From NCBI GenBank assembly GCA_009914555.1, contig WNDY01000022.1, positions 1 to 61,974 of the forward strand: DNA of 61,974 nucleotides, in the 5' to 3' direction. The stretch comes from Xylophilus sp. GTDB taxonomy: Bacteria > Pseudomonadota > Gammaproteobacteria > Burkholderiales > Burkholderiaceae_C. The translations under genes and the position numbers were made by a program. Under the pieces are notes generated by a model. The model searched no databases and was not told the origin of the DNA. It saw only the letters and a program-made list of their open reading frames with translations. Shown here in pieces: positions 10,331-21,173 of the stretch (the stretch's first letter is position 1; each line of letters begins with the position of its first letter).

Positions 10331-10849
10331 CTATCGGTAATCGAATTCGACGCGCCGGTTGCGCTGCCAGCCTCTTTCCGAGTGCTCGGTCGACGCCGGT
10401 TTTTCTTTGCCGTAGCTGATCGCCTCGACCTGCGCGTCGGACACGCCGAGCAGCAGCAGCGAGCGCCGCACCGCCTCGGCGCGGCGCTGGCCGAGCGCGA
10501 GGTTGTATTCGGTGCCGCCGCGCTCGTCAGTGTGGCCCTGCAGCACCACGCTGCGGCGGGGGTCGCCGCGCAGGTAGTCGGCATGGGCCTGGACCACGCC
10601 GCGGTACTCGGGCTTGACGTCGTAGCGGTCATAGTCGAAGTACACGACGCGCTGCGTGGGTGCAGGCACGGCAGCCACGGGCGGGGGCTCCCCCCGCCGC
10701 ACCACGGCCGGGGCCGGAGCGGTCGTGCGGCTGGAGTAGTAATAGGCCTTCTCGTCCACGCCGGCGCGCGGTTGCTGCGTGCTGCAGCCTGCGGCCAGCA
10801 AGGCCGCGGCGAGCGCCAGGGCCATCGTCGTGCATGGGGGGCGTTGCAT
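10331..10849 (-). CDS. OmpA/Pal-like peptidoglycan-associated lipoprotein, 172 aa
   Basis: This is an outer-membrane lipoprotein that should bind peptidoglycan. The start at 10849 is supported by AGGAGG about 8 nt upstream. The signal peptide ends in lipobox LLAAGC with the lipidated Cys at residue 22. After a Pro/Ala-rich linker, an OmpA-C domain begins at VVYFDYDRYDVKPEY and contains LQGHTDERGGTEYN, with the Asp and Arg that normally contact diaminopimelate, and ends QRNRRVEFDYR. It is downstream of the repeat protein and upstream of the fusion and exporter genes. It may anchor the secretion complex or its product to the wall; that role is inferred from position. Confidence 0.85.
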   Translation of the reverse strand: MQRPPCTTMALALAAALLAAGCSTQQPRAGVDEKAYYYSSRTTAPAPAVVRRGEPPPVAAVPAPTQRVVYFDYDRYDVKPEYRGVVQAHADYLRGDPRRSVVLQGHTDERGGTEYNLALGQRRAEAVRRSLLLLGVSDAQVEAISYGKEKPASTEHSERGWQRNRRVEFDYR

Positions 10850-11040
10850 GGTGTGTTCCTCCTGTGCCATGGTTGCCAAGCGATCAGCCGTGGTGCAGCA
10901 GGCCGCTGAGCAGGTTGCCGACGGATGCCAGTGCGCTGCCGCTCGGCTGGCTGGTCACCGGGGACACGACGCTGTCGATGGTGTCGGCCAGGCTCCCCAA
11001 GACACCGGTGCCCGAGGTGGCGTCGGTCACCGTACTCACC

Positions 11041-11850
11041 ACGCTGCCGACCAGGCTGTCGTCGCCCAGCAGTGTGCTCAGCGCATCGCCGGAGCCGGTG
11101 CCGCTGTCGCCGGTGACCGTGCTGACGAGGTCGCCAACGGCGCCGCCGTCGCCGAGCACGCTGCCCAGCAGGTCGCCCGACCCCGTCGCGGTGGCGCTGG
11201 TCACCGTACGTACTCACCACGCTGCCGACCAGGCTGTCGTCGCCCAGCAGTGTGCTCAGCGCATCGCCGGAGCCGGTGCCGCTGTCGCCGGTGACCGTGC
11301 TGACGAGGTCGCCAACGGCGCCGCCGTCGCCGAGCACGCTGCCCAGCAGGTCGCCCGACCCCGTCGCGGTGGCGCTGGTCACCGTACGTACTCACCACGC
11401 TGCCGACCAGGCTGTCGTCGCCCAGCAGTGTGCTCAGCGCATCGCCGGAGCCGGTGCCGCTGTCGCCGGTGACCGTGCTGACGAGGTCGCCAACGGCGCC
11501 GCCGTCGCCGAGCACGCTGCCCAGCAGGTCGCCCGACCCCGTCGCGGTGGCGCTGGTCACCGTACTCACCACGCTGTCGACCAGGCTGTCGTCGCCCAGC
11601 AGTGTGCTCAGTGCATCGCCGGAGCCGGTGCTGCTGTCGCCGGTGACCGTGCTGACGAGGTCGCTAACGGCGCCGCCGTCGCCGAGCACACTGCCCAGCA
11701 GATCGTCCGAACCCGTCGCGGTGCCACCGGTCACCGTGTCCAGTACGCTGCCGACCAGGCTGTCGTCGCCCAGCAGTGTGCTCAGCGCATCGCCGGCGCC
11801 GGTGCTGCTGTCGCCGGTGACCGTGCTGACCAGGTCTCCGGAACCGCTAT
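11041..11850. repeat. 174/178-bp tandem repeats in the 3' part of the surface-protein gene
   Basis: Units begin with ACGCTG(C/T)CGACC at 11041, 11219, 11397, 11571 and 11745, giving spacings of 178, 178, 174 and 174 bp. The fifth is partial. By direct comparison, the units at 11041 and 11219 are identical, and the one at 11397 differs from them only by lacking a duplicated GTAC. A 174-bp unit is 58 codons and keeps frame, whereas a 178-bp unit shifts frame by one. The two older copies at 11571 and 11745 carry several substitutions, so the recent expansion involves the first three. Confidence 0.92.
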
Positions 11851-13867
11851 CTCCGGCCACACCATCCAACAGGCCGCTGAGCAGATCGCTCGCGCCGTCG
11901 GTGCCGGCCACGCCGCCGAGCAGATGGTTGACCGCATCGGTGGCGTAGTCGACCTGCGTGTTCACCGTGTCCACCAGGGCCGCCGTGCCGCCGGTGCCCA
12001 GCAGGCCGTCGGCGACCGGGGCCAATGCATCGCCGATGGTGCTGGTCACGTCGGAGACCAGATCGTCCACCGGATCGAGCGGGTTCGGGCTGTCGGCCGC
12101 GAAGTCGCTGCCGACCAGCGGGCTCACCAGACCGCTGACGGTATCGGTCAGGTCGCTGCTCAGGTCGGCGACCGACTCCAGCGCGTCGCCCAGGCCCAGG
12201 CCGCCGAGCACGCCGCTGTCGAGGTCCGAGGCGAGCTGGCCGACAGCGTCCGCGGTCGGATCGAGCAGTGCGGCGCCGCTGGTCCCAGGATCGGCTCCGG
12301 GCTGCAGGCCGTCCAGCAGGCTGCCGGCGAGGTGGGACACACCATCGGTCAGGTAGTCCACCTGGGTGGCGACCGGGTCGAGCAGACTGGCCGTGGCGCC
12401 GCTGCCCAGCAGGCCGTCCACCACCGGGGCCAGCACGCTGCCGGCCGTGTCGGTGACGCCGCTGACCAGGTTGTCCACCGGGTCGAGCTGGTTCGGGCTG
12501 TCGGCGGTGAAGCTGCTGCCGAGCAGCGGGCTCAGCAGGCTGTCGGCTGTGCCGGTCACGCCGTCGACCAGCCCGGCCACCGGATCCAGCACGCTGCCGG
12601 CGACGTCGTCCACCACCGGCACGCCGCTGGCGGCAACGGCCACATGGTCGACCAGGCCATCGGCCGGCGACAGCAGCGAATCGGTACCGGAAGCCGGCGT
12701 GCTGGAGCCGTCGCCGCTCAGGCCGGCCAGCAGGTCGGACAGCGCGCCGCCGCTGCCCAGCAGGTTGTCGACCACAGTCCCGACCGGGCTGGCAGGGCTG
12801 CCGGTCAGGCCGGTCAGCAGGTCGTTGAGGGCACCGGTCACGGGAGCAAGGGCGGCATCGTCGGAGCCCACCAGGCTGGACACCAGGTCGTTGAGGGCCG
12901 ACAGGCCGCCGTCGGTGGAGGTCAGGTTTTCCAGGACGCCGGTGAGGGTAAACAGCGTGCCGTCGGTCGGGTCGAGCAGAGTGTCGACCAGGTCGGTGAG
13001 CGGCGCCAGCGCGGTGTCGTCGGTGACGGCGGCCAGGGCGTCCTGCACCGTGGTGATCAGGCCGGTGTCGGTATCGGCGTGCGTGCCCGGCTCGTGCAGC
13101 AGACCGCCCAGCAGGCCAGCCACGCCGCCTTCGCCGAGCAGGTCGGCCAGCGCACCGTCGCCGCCCACGAGGCCGGAGACCACGTCGCCCAGCGGCGTGC
13201 CCTGGTTGCCCGAGACGCCCTGCAGGATGTCGTTGAGCGCATCGGTCAGCGGCGCCAGGGCCGCGTTGTCGGCTGTGGTCAGCCCTTCGCCCAGCTGGTT
13301 GAGGGCTTCGAGGCCGCCGCCGCTGGCAGTCAGCCGCTCCAGCGCATCGGTGATGCCGGCGGCCGTGCCGGTGTTCGGGTCCACCAGGCTGTTGATCAGG
13401 TCGGTCAGCGGCGCCACGGCAGTGTGGTCGGTCACGCCGGCCAGGGCATCCTGCACCGTGGTGACCAAGCCGGTGCCCGAGCCGCCATCGCTGCCGTCTC
13501 CCAGCAGACCACCGAGCAGGCCGCCCAGGCCGGCTGAGCCCAGCAGGTCATCGACGATGCCGCCACTGCCCAGCAGGTCGCTGGCCAGGCTGCCATCGGA
13601 GTTGACCCCCTGCAGGATGCCGTTGAGTGCGGTGATCAGCGGTTCGAGGTTCTCGTTGTGCGTGTTGACCAGGCCGTTGACCAGTTCGGTCAGCGGGCCG
13701 AGGGCGCCGCCTTCGGTGTTGGTCAGGTCGTTCAGGGCCGAGGTGACGCCCGCCAGCGTGCCGCCCTGCGGATCGACCAGGTTGTTGATGAGGTCGGTCA
13801 GCGGCGCGACGGCCGTTTGGTTGCTCAGGTTGCCGAGGACATCCTGGACGACGTCGACCAGGCCGAC

Positions 13868-13965
13868 GCCGTCGGCATCGGCATCGGCATCGGCATCGGC
13901 ATCGGCATCGGCATCGGCATCCGCATCCGCATCCGCATCCGCATCGGCGTCGGCATCGGCGTCGC
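13868..13965. repeat. Hexanucleotide microsatellite encoding an Asp-Ala dipeptide tract
   Basis: Hexamers of GCATCG, drifting to GCATCC and GCGTCG, encode alternating Asp and Ala on the minus strand between the N-terminal domain and the first large repeat of the surface protein. Because the unit is 6 bp, length changes keep the reading frame. The tract is probably a flexible, highly acidic linker and may bind Ca2+; the binding is inferred. Confidence 0.9.
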
Positions 13966-14584
13966 CGTCATCGGGCGGGTTCTGATCATTACCGCCGCCG
14001 GGAGGGTTCTGGCCGCTGCCATTGTTGTTGTCGTCGTTATGGTCGTGGTCGTCCTTGAGGGCCGCGCCGAGCGCCAGCCCGCCCAGGCCGACCAGGGCGA
14101 ATTCGCCCAGGCCGAAACCGCCGCCGGCAGCCGGAACCTTCTTCTTCACCAGCAGCGCCGCGGCCTCGGCCGCGTCGTCGTTCGCCGTGACGGTCAGGTC
14201 GCCCGCGGCCACGTCGACGGTGACCTGCTGCAGGCCCCCCGGCAGGTGGGTCGCGCCGATGGTCGCGTCGGTGCCGCCCGAGAAGGTGCCGGCCAGCGGC
14301 GCCTGATTGGCCGACGAGCCCGGAAAGACGACTGCCGCGCTGCCGCCTTCGGGCACGATCACCCGGTCGCCGATCTGCAATGCCTGCGGCCCCTGCACCG
14401 GCAGCGCCACGCCGTCGTGAATGATCTGCACGCCGGCCGTGGCGTTGGACAGCGTGCCCAGCGGTGCGGCCGGTGTCACGGGCGAAATGGGGACCGCGGG
14501 GCTGGCCTGGGCCAGCACCACCGGTGTCACGGAACCGCTGTCGGCTGCGGCGCTGGAAGAAGCAGAAGGCTGGATCGTCGTCAT

Positions 14585-14922
14585 GGCGGCCTCTTGGAAA
14601 GTAGAAAATCTGGGGTGGCTGCGCCCTGCCCGGACGGGGCGCGTGCGCGTTGGCGACTTCCAGGGGGCAACGAACGTGCCAGCGGCCGCAACCGGTCGCA
14701 GCCCGTCCGCACAGCCCAGCCAAGCCGTTGATCCACAAGGGTTTATTCGTTTTCGGAAGCGGACGCCGGCGCTCTCGGGACGTTCCGGGAACAATGTCCG
14801 TTACGTAACGCCGGGGACCGCACGGGGAACATGGCCGGAAACAAGAACAGGGTTAACCCTTGGTTTTGCCGCCCGATAATCGGCCGCGACCGCTTCGCTC
14901 CCGCCCTCCGTGGTTCTTTGCA
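14585..14922. promoter_or_regulatory. Divergent control region between surface-protein gene and ribD-like gene
   Basis: This 338-bp gap has no supported gene. It contains a perfect 12-bp palindrome CGTTACGTAACG at 14799-14810 and a nearby dyad GTTCCGGGAAC at 14782-14792. Either could be an operator for the minus-strand secretion locus or the plus-strand riboflavin genes. A GATAAT sequence near 14875 could be a -10 element for ribD. No clear -35 partners are visible. Confidence 0.4.
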
Positions 14923-16290
14923 ATGACGCCTGCTTCTCTCTCCGCCCGGCCCCGCCGCCCCTGGGTCCGCCTGAAGGTGGCCGCTTCGGCCGACGGCCGC
15001 ACGGCGCTGGAGGACGGGCGCAGCCAATGGATCACGGGCGCGGCCGCGCGGGCCGACGGCCACGCCTGGCGGGCGCAGGCCGATGCGGTGCTGACGGGCG
15101 TGGGCACGGTGCTGCAGGACGATCCGCTGCTCGACGTGCGGCTGGCGCCGGCCGGCGCCCGGCTGCCGGACCTGGCCGTGGTGGACAGCCGGCTGCGCAC
15201 GCCGCCAGATGCCCGGCTGTTCTCGGTGGCCGGCCGCGCCGTGCGCTTCTATGCGGCGGCGCCGTCCGGATCCGCGGCGGCGGCGCTGAACGGGCGTGGC
15301 GCACACATCGCGCGCCTGCCCGCGCCGGACGGCGGCGTGGACCTTCCCGCCGTGCTGGGCGACCTGGCCGCGCGGGGCGTGCGCACGCTGCACGTGGAAG
15401 CCGGCGAGCGGCTCAACGGCGCGCTGCTGCAAGCCGGGCTGGTCGACGAACTGCTCCTCTACATGGCGCCCAAGCTGGTCGGTCCTGGCAGGGGTATGGG
15501 CCTGCTGCCGGCGCTATCCGCGCTGGACCAGGCCATACCCCTGGAGTACATCGCCATCGATTCGGTCGGGGCCGACCTGCGCATCCGCGCGCGGGTGCTG
15601 CCGGTGCACGGGCATTCGTCCGACGGGCCGGCGGCACGGCCGGCTGCTGGCGATAATCCGCCGATGTTCACAGGCATCATCACCGGCGTGGGCCGCATCG
15701 TCGCCATCGACGATCTCGGCGCCACCGCACAGCACGGCAAGCGGCTCACCGTGGAGGCGCCCGCGGGCTACCTCGACGACGTGGGCCAGGGCGACAGCAT
15801 CGCGCTCAACGGCGCCTGCATGACGGTCACCACCTTCGACGCGGCGGCGCGCCGCTTCCACCTGGACATCTCCGCCGAGTCGCTCGACAAGACCGCCGGC
15901 CTGGCCGAGCCCGGCCCGGTCAACCTGGAGAAGGCGCTGCGCGCGGCCGACCGCCTGGGCGGCCACATCGTCTCGGGCCACGTGGACGGCATCGGCACCG
16001 TCACGCACTTCGCGCAGGTGGGCGAGAGTTGGGAACTGCGCGTGCTGGCGCCGCCGGCCATCGGCCGCTACCTGGTCTACAAGGGCTCGATCACCGTCAA
16101 CGGCGTGAGCCTCACGGTCAACGCCGTGGCCGACGGCGCCGCGGGCAGCGAGGCCAGCATCAACCTGATTCCGCACACGGTGCAGAACACCGCGCTGGGC
16201 ACCCTGAAGGTCGGCTCCAAGGTCAATCTGGAGATCGACGTGATCGCCCGCTACTGCGAGCGCATCCTGAATTACCGACCCGCAGCCTGA
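14923..16290 (+). CDS. RibD reductase domain fused in frame to riboflavin synthase, 455 aa
   Basis: The frame is open from the ATG at 14923 to the stop at 16288-16290. Residues 1-247 match only the C-terminal reductase of RibD, with [36 protein letters not shown] and [14 protein letters not shown], which reduces the ribosyl side chain of the pyrimidine intermediate. The N-terminal deaminase domain (HAE and CxxC zinc motifs, about 150 aa) is absent, and upstream DNA does not encode it. No stop separates it from [10 protein letters not shown], the start of riboflavin synthase. Either a bifunctional protein is made or RibE is translated from its own ATG. The deaminase step must be supplied from elsewhere. 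Confidence 0.75.
   Translation: MTPASLSARPRRPWVRLKVAASADGRTALEDGRSQWITGAAARADGHAWRAQADAVLTGVGTVLQDDPLLDVRLAPAGARLPDLAVVDSRLRTPPDARLFSVAGRAVRFYAAAPSGSAAAALNGRGAHIARLPAPDGGVDLPAVLGDLAARGVRTLHVEAGERLNGALLQAGLVDELLLYMAPKLVGPGRGMGLLPALSALDQAIPLEYIAIDSVGADLRIRARVLPVHGHSSDGPAARPAAGDNPPMFTGIITGVGRIVAIDDLGATAQHGKRLTVEAPAGYLDDVGQGDSIALNGACMTVTTFDAAARRFHLDISAESLDKTAGLAEPGPVNLEKALRAADRLGGHIVSGHVDGIGTVTHFAQVGESWELRVLAPPAIGRYLVYKGSITVNGVSLTVNAVADGAAGSEASINLIPHTVQNTALGTLKVGSKVNLEIDVIARYCERILNYRPAA
15664..16290 (+). CDS. ribE: Riboflavin synthase alpha chain, from internal ATG, 208 aa
   Basis: This enzyme dismutates two molecules of 6,7-dimethyl-8-ribityllumazine to riboflavin. The normal family start [10 protein letters not shown] is at 15664, giving the usual length of about 208 aa with two similar lumazine-binding halves. 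The first has [12 protein letters not shown] and [11 protein letters not shown]; the second has [15 protein letters not shown] and LIPHTVQNT. No strong ribosome site precedes this ATG, and the upstream RibD reductase frame runs straight in, so independent translation is uncertain. ruvC starts 8 bp downstream. Confidence 0.8.
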   Translation: MFTGIITGVGRIVAIDDLGATAQHGKRLTVEAPAGYLDDVGQGDSIALNGACMTVTTFDAAARRFHLDISAESLDKTAGLAEPGPVNLEKALRAADRLGGHIVSGHVDGIGTVTHFAQVGESWELRVLAPPAIGRYLVYKGSITVNGVSLTVNAVADGAAGSEASINLIPHTVQNTALGTLKVGSKVNLEIDVIARYCERILNYRPAA

Positions 16291-16298
16291 GGCAGCGG

Positions 16299-16847
16299 GT
16301 GCGCATCCTCGGCATCGACCCCGGCCTGCAGACCACCGGCTTCGGCGTGGTGGACTGCGACGGGCCGCACCTGCGCTACGTAGCCAGCGGCACGATCCGC
16401 ACGACCCGGCTCGCGCTCGGCGACCTGCCCGGTCGCATCAAGATCCTCTACGACGGCGTGCGCGAGGTGGCCGGGCGCTACCAGCCCGACAGCAGCGCGG
16501 TCGAGATCATCTTCGTCAACGTGAACCCGCAGTCCACGCTGCTGCTGGGGCAGGCGCGCGGCGCCTGCATCACCGCGCTGGTGTCGGCCGAGCTGCCGGT
16601 GGCCGAATACACCGCCGTGCAGATGAAGCGCGCCGTGGCCGGCCACGGCCGCGCGGCCAAGCCCCAGGTGCAGGAGATGGTCCAGCGGCTGCTGCAGCTG
16701 CCCGGCACGCCCGGACCCGACGCCGCCGATGCGCTGGGCATCGCCATCACCCATGCGCACGCGGGCCACACGCTCGCGCAGATCGCGCAGGCCACGCCGC
16801 TGGCGCGGCGCCAGCATGCGATGCTGCGCGGCGGCCGGGCACTTTAG
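16299..16847 (+). CDS. ruvC: Holliday junction resolvase RuvC, 182 aa
   Basis: RuvC cleaves Holliday junctions bound by RuvAB. A GTG start at 16299 is chosen because it gives the family N-terminus [16 protein letters not shown] and follows GAGG at suitable spacing. The four acidic catalytic residues are present: Asp7 in GIDPG, Glu69 in [10 protein letters not shown], and Asp141 and Asp144 in PGPDAADAL. The conserved [16 protein letters not shown] segment is intact. It starts 8 bp after the riboflavin synthase stop, so co-transcription is likely. Confidence 0.93.
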   Translation: MRILGIDPGLQTTGFGVVDCDGPHLRYVASGTIRTTRLALGDLPGRIKILYDGVREVAGRYQPDSSAVEIIFVNVNPQSTLLLGQARGACITALVSAELPVAEYTAVQMKRAVAGHGRAAKPQVQEMVQRLLQLPGTPGPDAADALGIAITHAHAGHTLAQIAQATPLARRQHAMLRGGRAL

Positions 16848-16912
16848 GCCGATGGGGGGGTATACCACCACAACGCTTTTCCAGAGAGCGCTACCGGCCT
16901 ATACCCCCACCA

Positions 16913-19056
<2,144 letters not shown>

Positions 19057-19238
19057 GCGGCCAGTATATCCATCCCCCTGCGCGCCCCGGCCCTTGCGGC
19101 GCTTATGATCGCGCTGGCGTGCAAGACGCCCCCGGGCCCGCGGGAAGGGTCGAACCCACTTGCCTTCATCACCGATCGATTCACGCCTTTGTGCTGCCGA
19201 CGTTGCGGGTCATCGGCCTCTCATGCACGGAGGTTTTC

Positions 19239-19999
19239 ATGAAGCGCATTCCCCCTCGGCCCGACATCGGCCACCCGAAGAAGCTGGCCAAGGCACTCCT
19301 GGTCGACTACCGCCGCGGCGAACCTGCCGCGGTGCAGACGCTGGTGGCAACGACGCCCACCGGCCCGCCGTGGCTGCCCGGATGCTGGCCGAGAACCCTG
19401 CGCTTGCCGAGGGCGACGCCTACCTGGCCTGCGCCGTGGGCGACGAAACAGCCCTTCGCCAGGCCACCGCGCGCGACCCGGGCTGGGTGCACCGCGCAGG
19501 CGGGCCGCTGCATCTGCCGCCGCTGGAGGCGGTGACCCATTCGGGGCTGCTCACGCTGCCGGGCTTTCGCGAACGCCTGCGCGACTGCGCCCGCTTCCTG
19601 CTGGGCGCGGGCGCGTCGCCCGACCAGTCGATCGGCAGCCGCTGGCCGCCGGCCTCGCTGGAAGCGCCGTCGTTCACCGAGCGGCTCTCGGCGCTGTACG
19701 GCGCCGCCGGCAAGGCCCGCGACGCCGCACTCGCCCGCTTCCTGCTGGAGCGCGGCGCGGACTGGCGCACGCTGCACGGTTTCGGCGACAACGCCTGCGG
19801 CAGCCTGTCGTGGGCGTCGCTCAACGTGCTGGTGGAGGGCGGCGACTGGGCCGGCTGCGCCCGCGCCCTGCGCGACCACGGCATGCCCGCGGCGCGCCGC
19901 GATCCCGGCGGCACGGACATCGTGCGGATCGGCGCAGCGCGCTACCGGTTCGCGGACGAGGTCGCGGACGTGCTCCTCGGCGTCGACGATGCAGGCTAG
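19239..19999 (+). pseudogene. Ankyrin-repeat-like protein, frameshifted
   Basis: The ATG at 19239 follows GGAGG and opens MKRIPPRPDIGHPKKLAKAL, a start seen in Ankyrin-type proteins of this group. Around 19345-19375 the coding signal moves to the frame continuing AARMLAENPALAEGDAYLAC and then ankyrin-like blocks (LARFLLERGADWRTLHGFG). Total length is 3n+2, so one missing base explains it. A function in protein-protein interaction is all that can be inferred. The stop overlaps the small minus-strand gene's stop at 19996-19999. Confidence 0.65.
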
Positions 20000-20172
20000 G
20001 CGACGCGCTCCAGGATGAGCACGCCGAAGAAAACGAGCGCCGCAATCACCGTCCACTTGAGCACGACCAGGCCCCAGCGCCTGTAGCGCGGCCGCCCGGT
20101 GGCCGCGTAGAACGCGAAGCACACGGCCGAGAAAAACAGCAGGAAGAAGACGAGCGCGCGGAACAGCAGCAT
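19996..20172 (-). CDS. Small two-helix membrane protein, 58 aa
   Basis: The start at 20172 gives MLLFRALVFFLLFFSAVCFA followed by a short basic loop (TGRPRYRRW) and a second hydrophobic helix ending VFFGVLILERVA. It begins 4 bp after the lpxC stop on the same strand and so is probably co-transcribed with lpxC. No family function is known to me; it is an inner-membrane protein by composition. Confidence 0.7.
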   Translation of the reverse strand: MLLFRALVFFLLFFSAVCFAFYAATGRPRYRRWGLVVLKWTVIAALVFFGVLILERVA

Positions 20173-20176
20173 TGGG

Positions 20177-21100
20177 CTACCAGGCCCGCGCGAGCCGCGC
20201 GAAGCCGGCGGGCGCCCGGCGCTCGTCGTCGAAGATGGCAATGCGCCAGGCGTCCGGCTGGGCCAGCAGCGCGCGCAGCAGACGGTTGTTCATGTCGTGG
20301 CCCGAGCGGTAGGCGCTGTAGGCCGCGAGCAGCGGCTTGCCGATGACGTAGAGGTCGCCAATGGCGTCGAGGATCTTGTGCTTGACGAACTCGTCGTCGT
20401 AGCGCAGCCCGTCGCTGTTGAGCACCTTGTAGTCGTCCATGACGATGGCGTTGTCGAGCCCGCCGCCGAGCGCCAGGCCGTTCGAGCGCAGGGCCTCGAC
20501 GTCGCGCGTGAAGCCGAAGGTGCGGGCGCGGGCGATGTCGCGCGTGTAGTTGCCGGCGCCGAAGTCGAATTCGAAGCTCTGGCCGGTCAAGTCCACTGCC
20601 GGATGGGCGAAGTCGATCTCGAAGCGCAGCTTGTAGCCGTGGTACGGATCCAGCCGCGCCCACTTGGCGTGGGTGCCCTCGCCTTCGCGCACCTCCACCG
20701 GGCGCACCACCTCGATGAAGCGCTTGGGCGCGTTCTGCAGCTCGATGCCGGCGCTTTGCAGCAGGAACACGAACGAGGCGGAGGAGCCGTCGAGAATCGG
20801 CACCTCTTCGGCGGTGATGTCGATGTAGAGGTTGTCGATGCCGAGCCCCGCGCAGGCCGACATCAGGTGCTCGATGGTGTGCACCTTCGCGCCGTTGCGG
20901 CCGATGGTGGAGGCCATGCGCGTGTCGGTGATCGCGTCGGCGGCGACCGGGATGTCCACCGGCTCCGGCAGGTCGACCCGGCGGAACACGATGCCGGTGT
21001 CCGGCTGGGCCGGCCGCAACGTCAGTTCGACCCGCTGGCCGCTGTGCAGCCCCACGCCGACGGCGCGGGTCAGGGTCTTGATCGTGCGTTGCTGGAGCAT
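20177..21100 (-). CDS. lpxC: UDP-3-O-acyl-N-acetylglucosamine deacetylase LpxC, 307 aa
   Basis: LpxC is the committed zinc enzyme of lipid A synthesis. The start [20 protein letters not shown] is the usual one. Zinc and catalytic motifs are visible: [10 protein letters not shown] (Glu77, His78) and [14 protein letters not shown] (the second His and the Asp ligand), with a conserved histidine in YRSGHDMNN. Length is normal and no lesion is seen. It precedes a small membrane-protein gene by 4 bp. Confidence 0.96.
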   Translation of the reverse strand: MLQQRTIKTLTRAVGVGLHSGQRVELTLRPAQPDTGIVFRRVDLPEPVDIPVAADAITDTRMASTIGRNGAKVHTIEHLMSACAGLGIDNLYIDITAEEVPILDGSSASFVFLLQSAGIELQNAPKRFIEVVRPVEVREGEGTHAKWARLDPYHGYKLRFEIDFAHPAVDLTGQSFEFDFGAGNYTRDIARARTFGFTRDVEALRSNGLALGGGLDNAIVMDDYKVLNSDGLRYDDEFVKHKILDAIGDLYVIGKPLLAAYSAYRSGHDMNNRLLRALLAQPDAWRIAIFDDERRAPAGFARLARAW

Positions 21101-21173
21101 CGTCGGATTTTACGGCGCGGCTCCCATATCGCCTCCTGCCTGTTCATGGCTTGTGGCTATCGGTACGATGGGC

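Larger units (their letters stand above)
10884..14584 (-). pseudogene. Giant repetitive T1SS-type surface protein, frameshifted in 3' repeats
   Basis: If two 4-bp insertions are removed, this codes for about 1230 aa. The start at 14584 follows AAGAGG. The first 200 residues have no Sec signal and include GDRVIVPEGGSAAVVF and a Gly-rich hydrophobic stretch near LGEFALVGLGGLALGAAL, resembling prefix regions of BapA/LapA-like adhesins. An Asp/Asn/Pro-rich hinge and a long Asp-Ala dipeptide tract follow. Then come about three repeats of 130-150 aa containing TAVAPLTDL, repeats built on LDPVxxLVxGVT, and five 58-aa units of the LVSTVTGDSGTGSGDALS type. Insertions at about 11206-11209 and 11384-11387 shift the frame, so the original C-terminus (10884-11204, ending LLSGLLHHG) is out of frame. 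It is probably the exporter substrate. Confidence 0.75.

Noticed and set aside
11041..11850. Possible CRISPR array in the regularly spaced repeats
   Set aside because: Units are 174-178 bp and contiguous with no unique spacers, and they encode protein repeats.
13868..13965. Hexamer tract as an origin iteron or binding array
   Set aside because: It lies inside a coding frame and encodes a neat Asp-Ala tract with no dnaA boxes nearby.
11252..13985. Plus-strand frames of 761 and 539 codons opposite the repeat protein
   Set aside because: They mirror the repeat structure of the minus-strand gene and lack independent start signals; the minus strand shows the coherent N-terminal module.
16848..16912. 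Rho-independent terminator between ruvC and thiC
   Set aside because: An inverted GGGGGTATA pair is present, but there is no T-run after a stable stem on either strand, so it is reported only as a motif.
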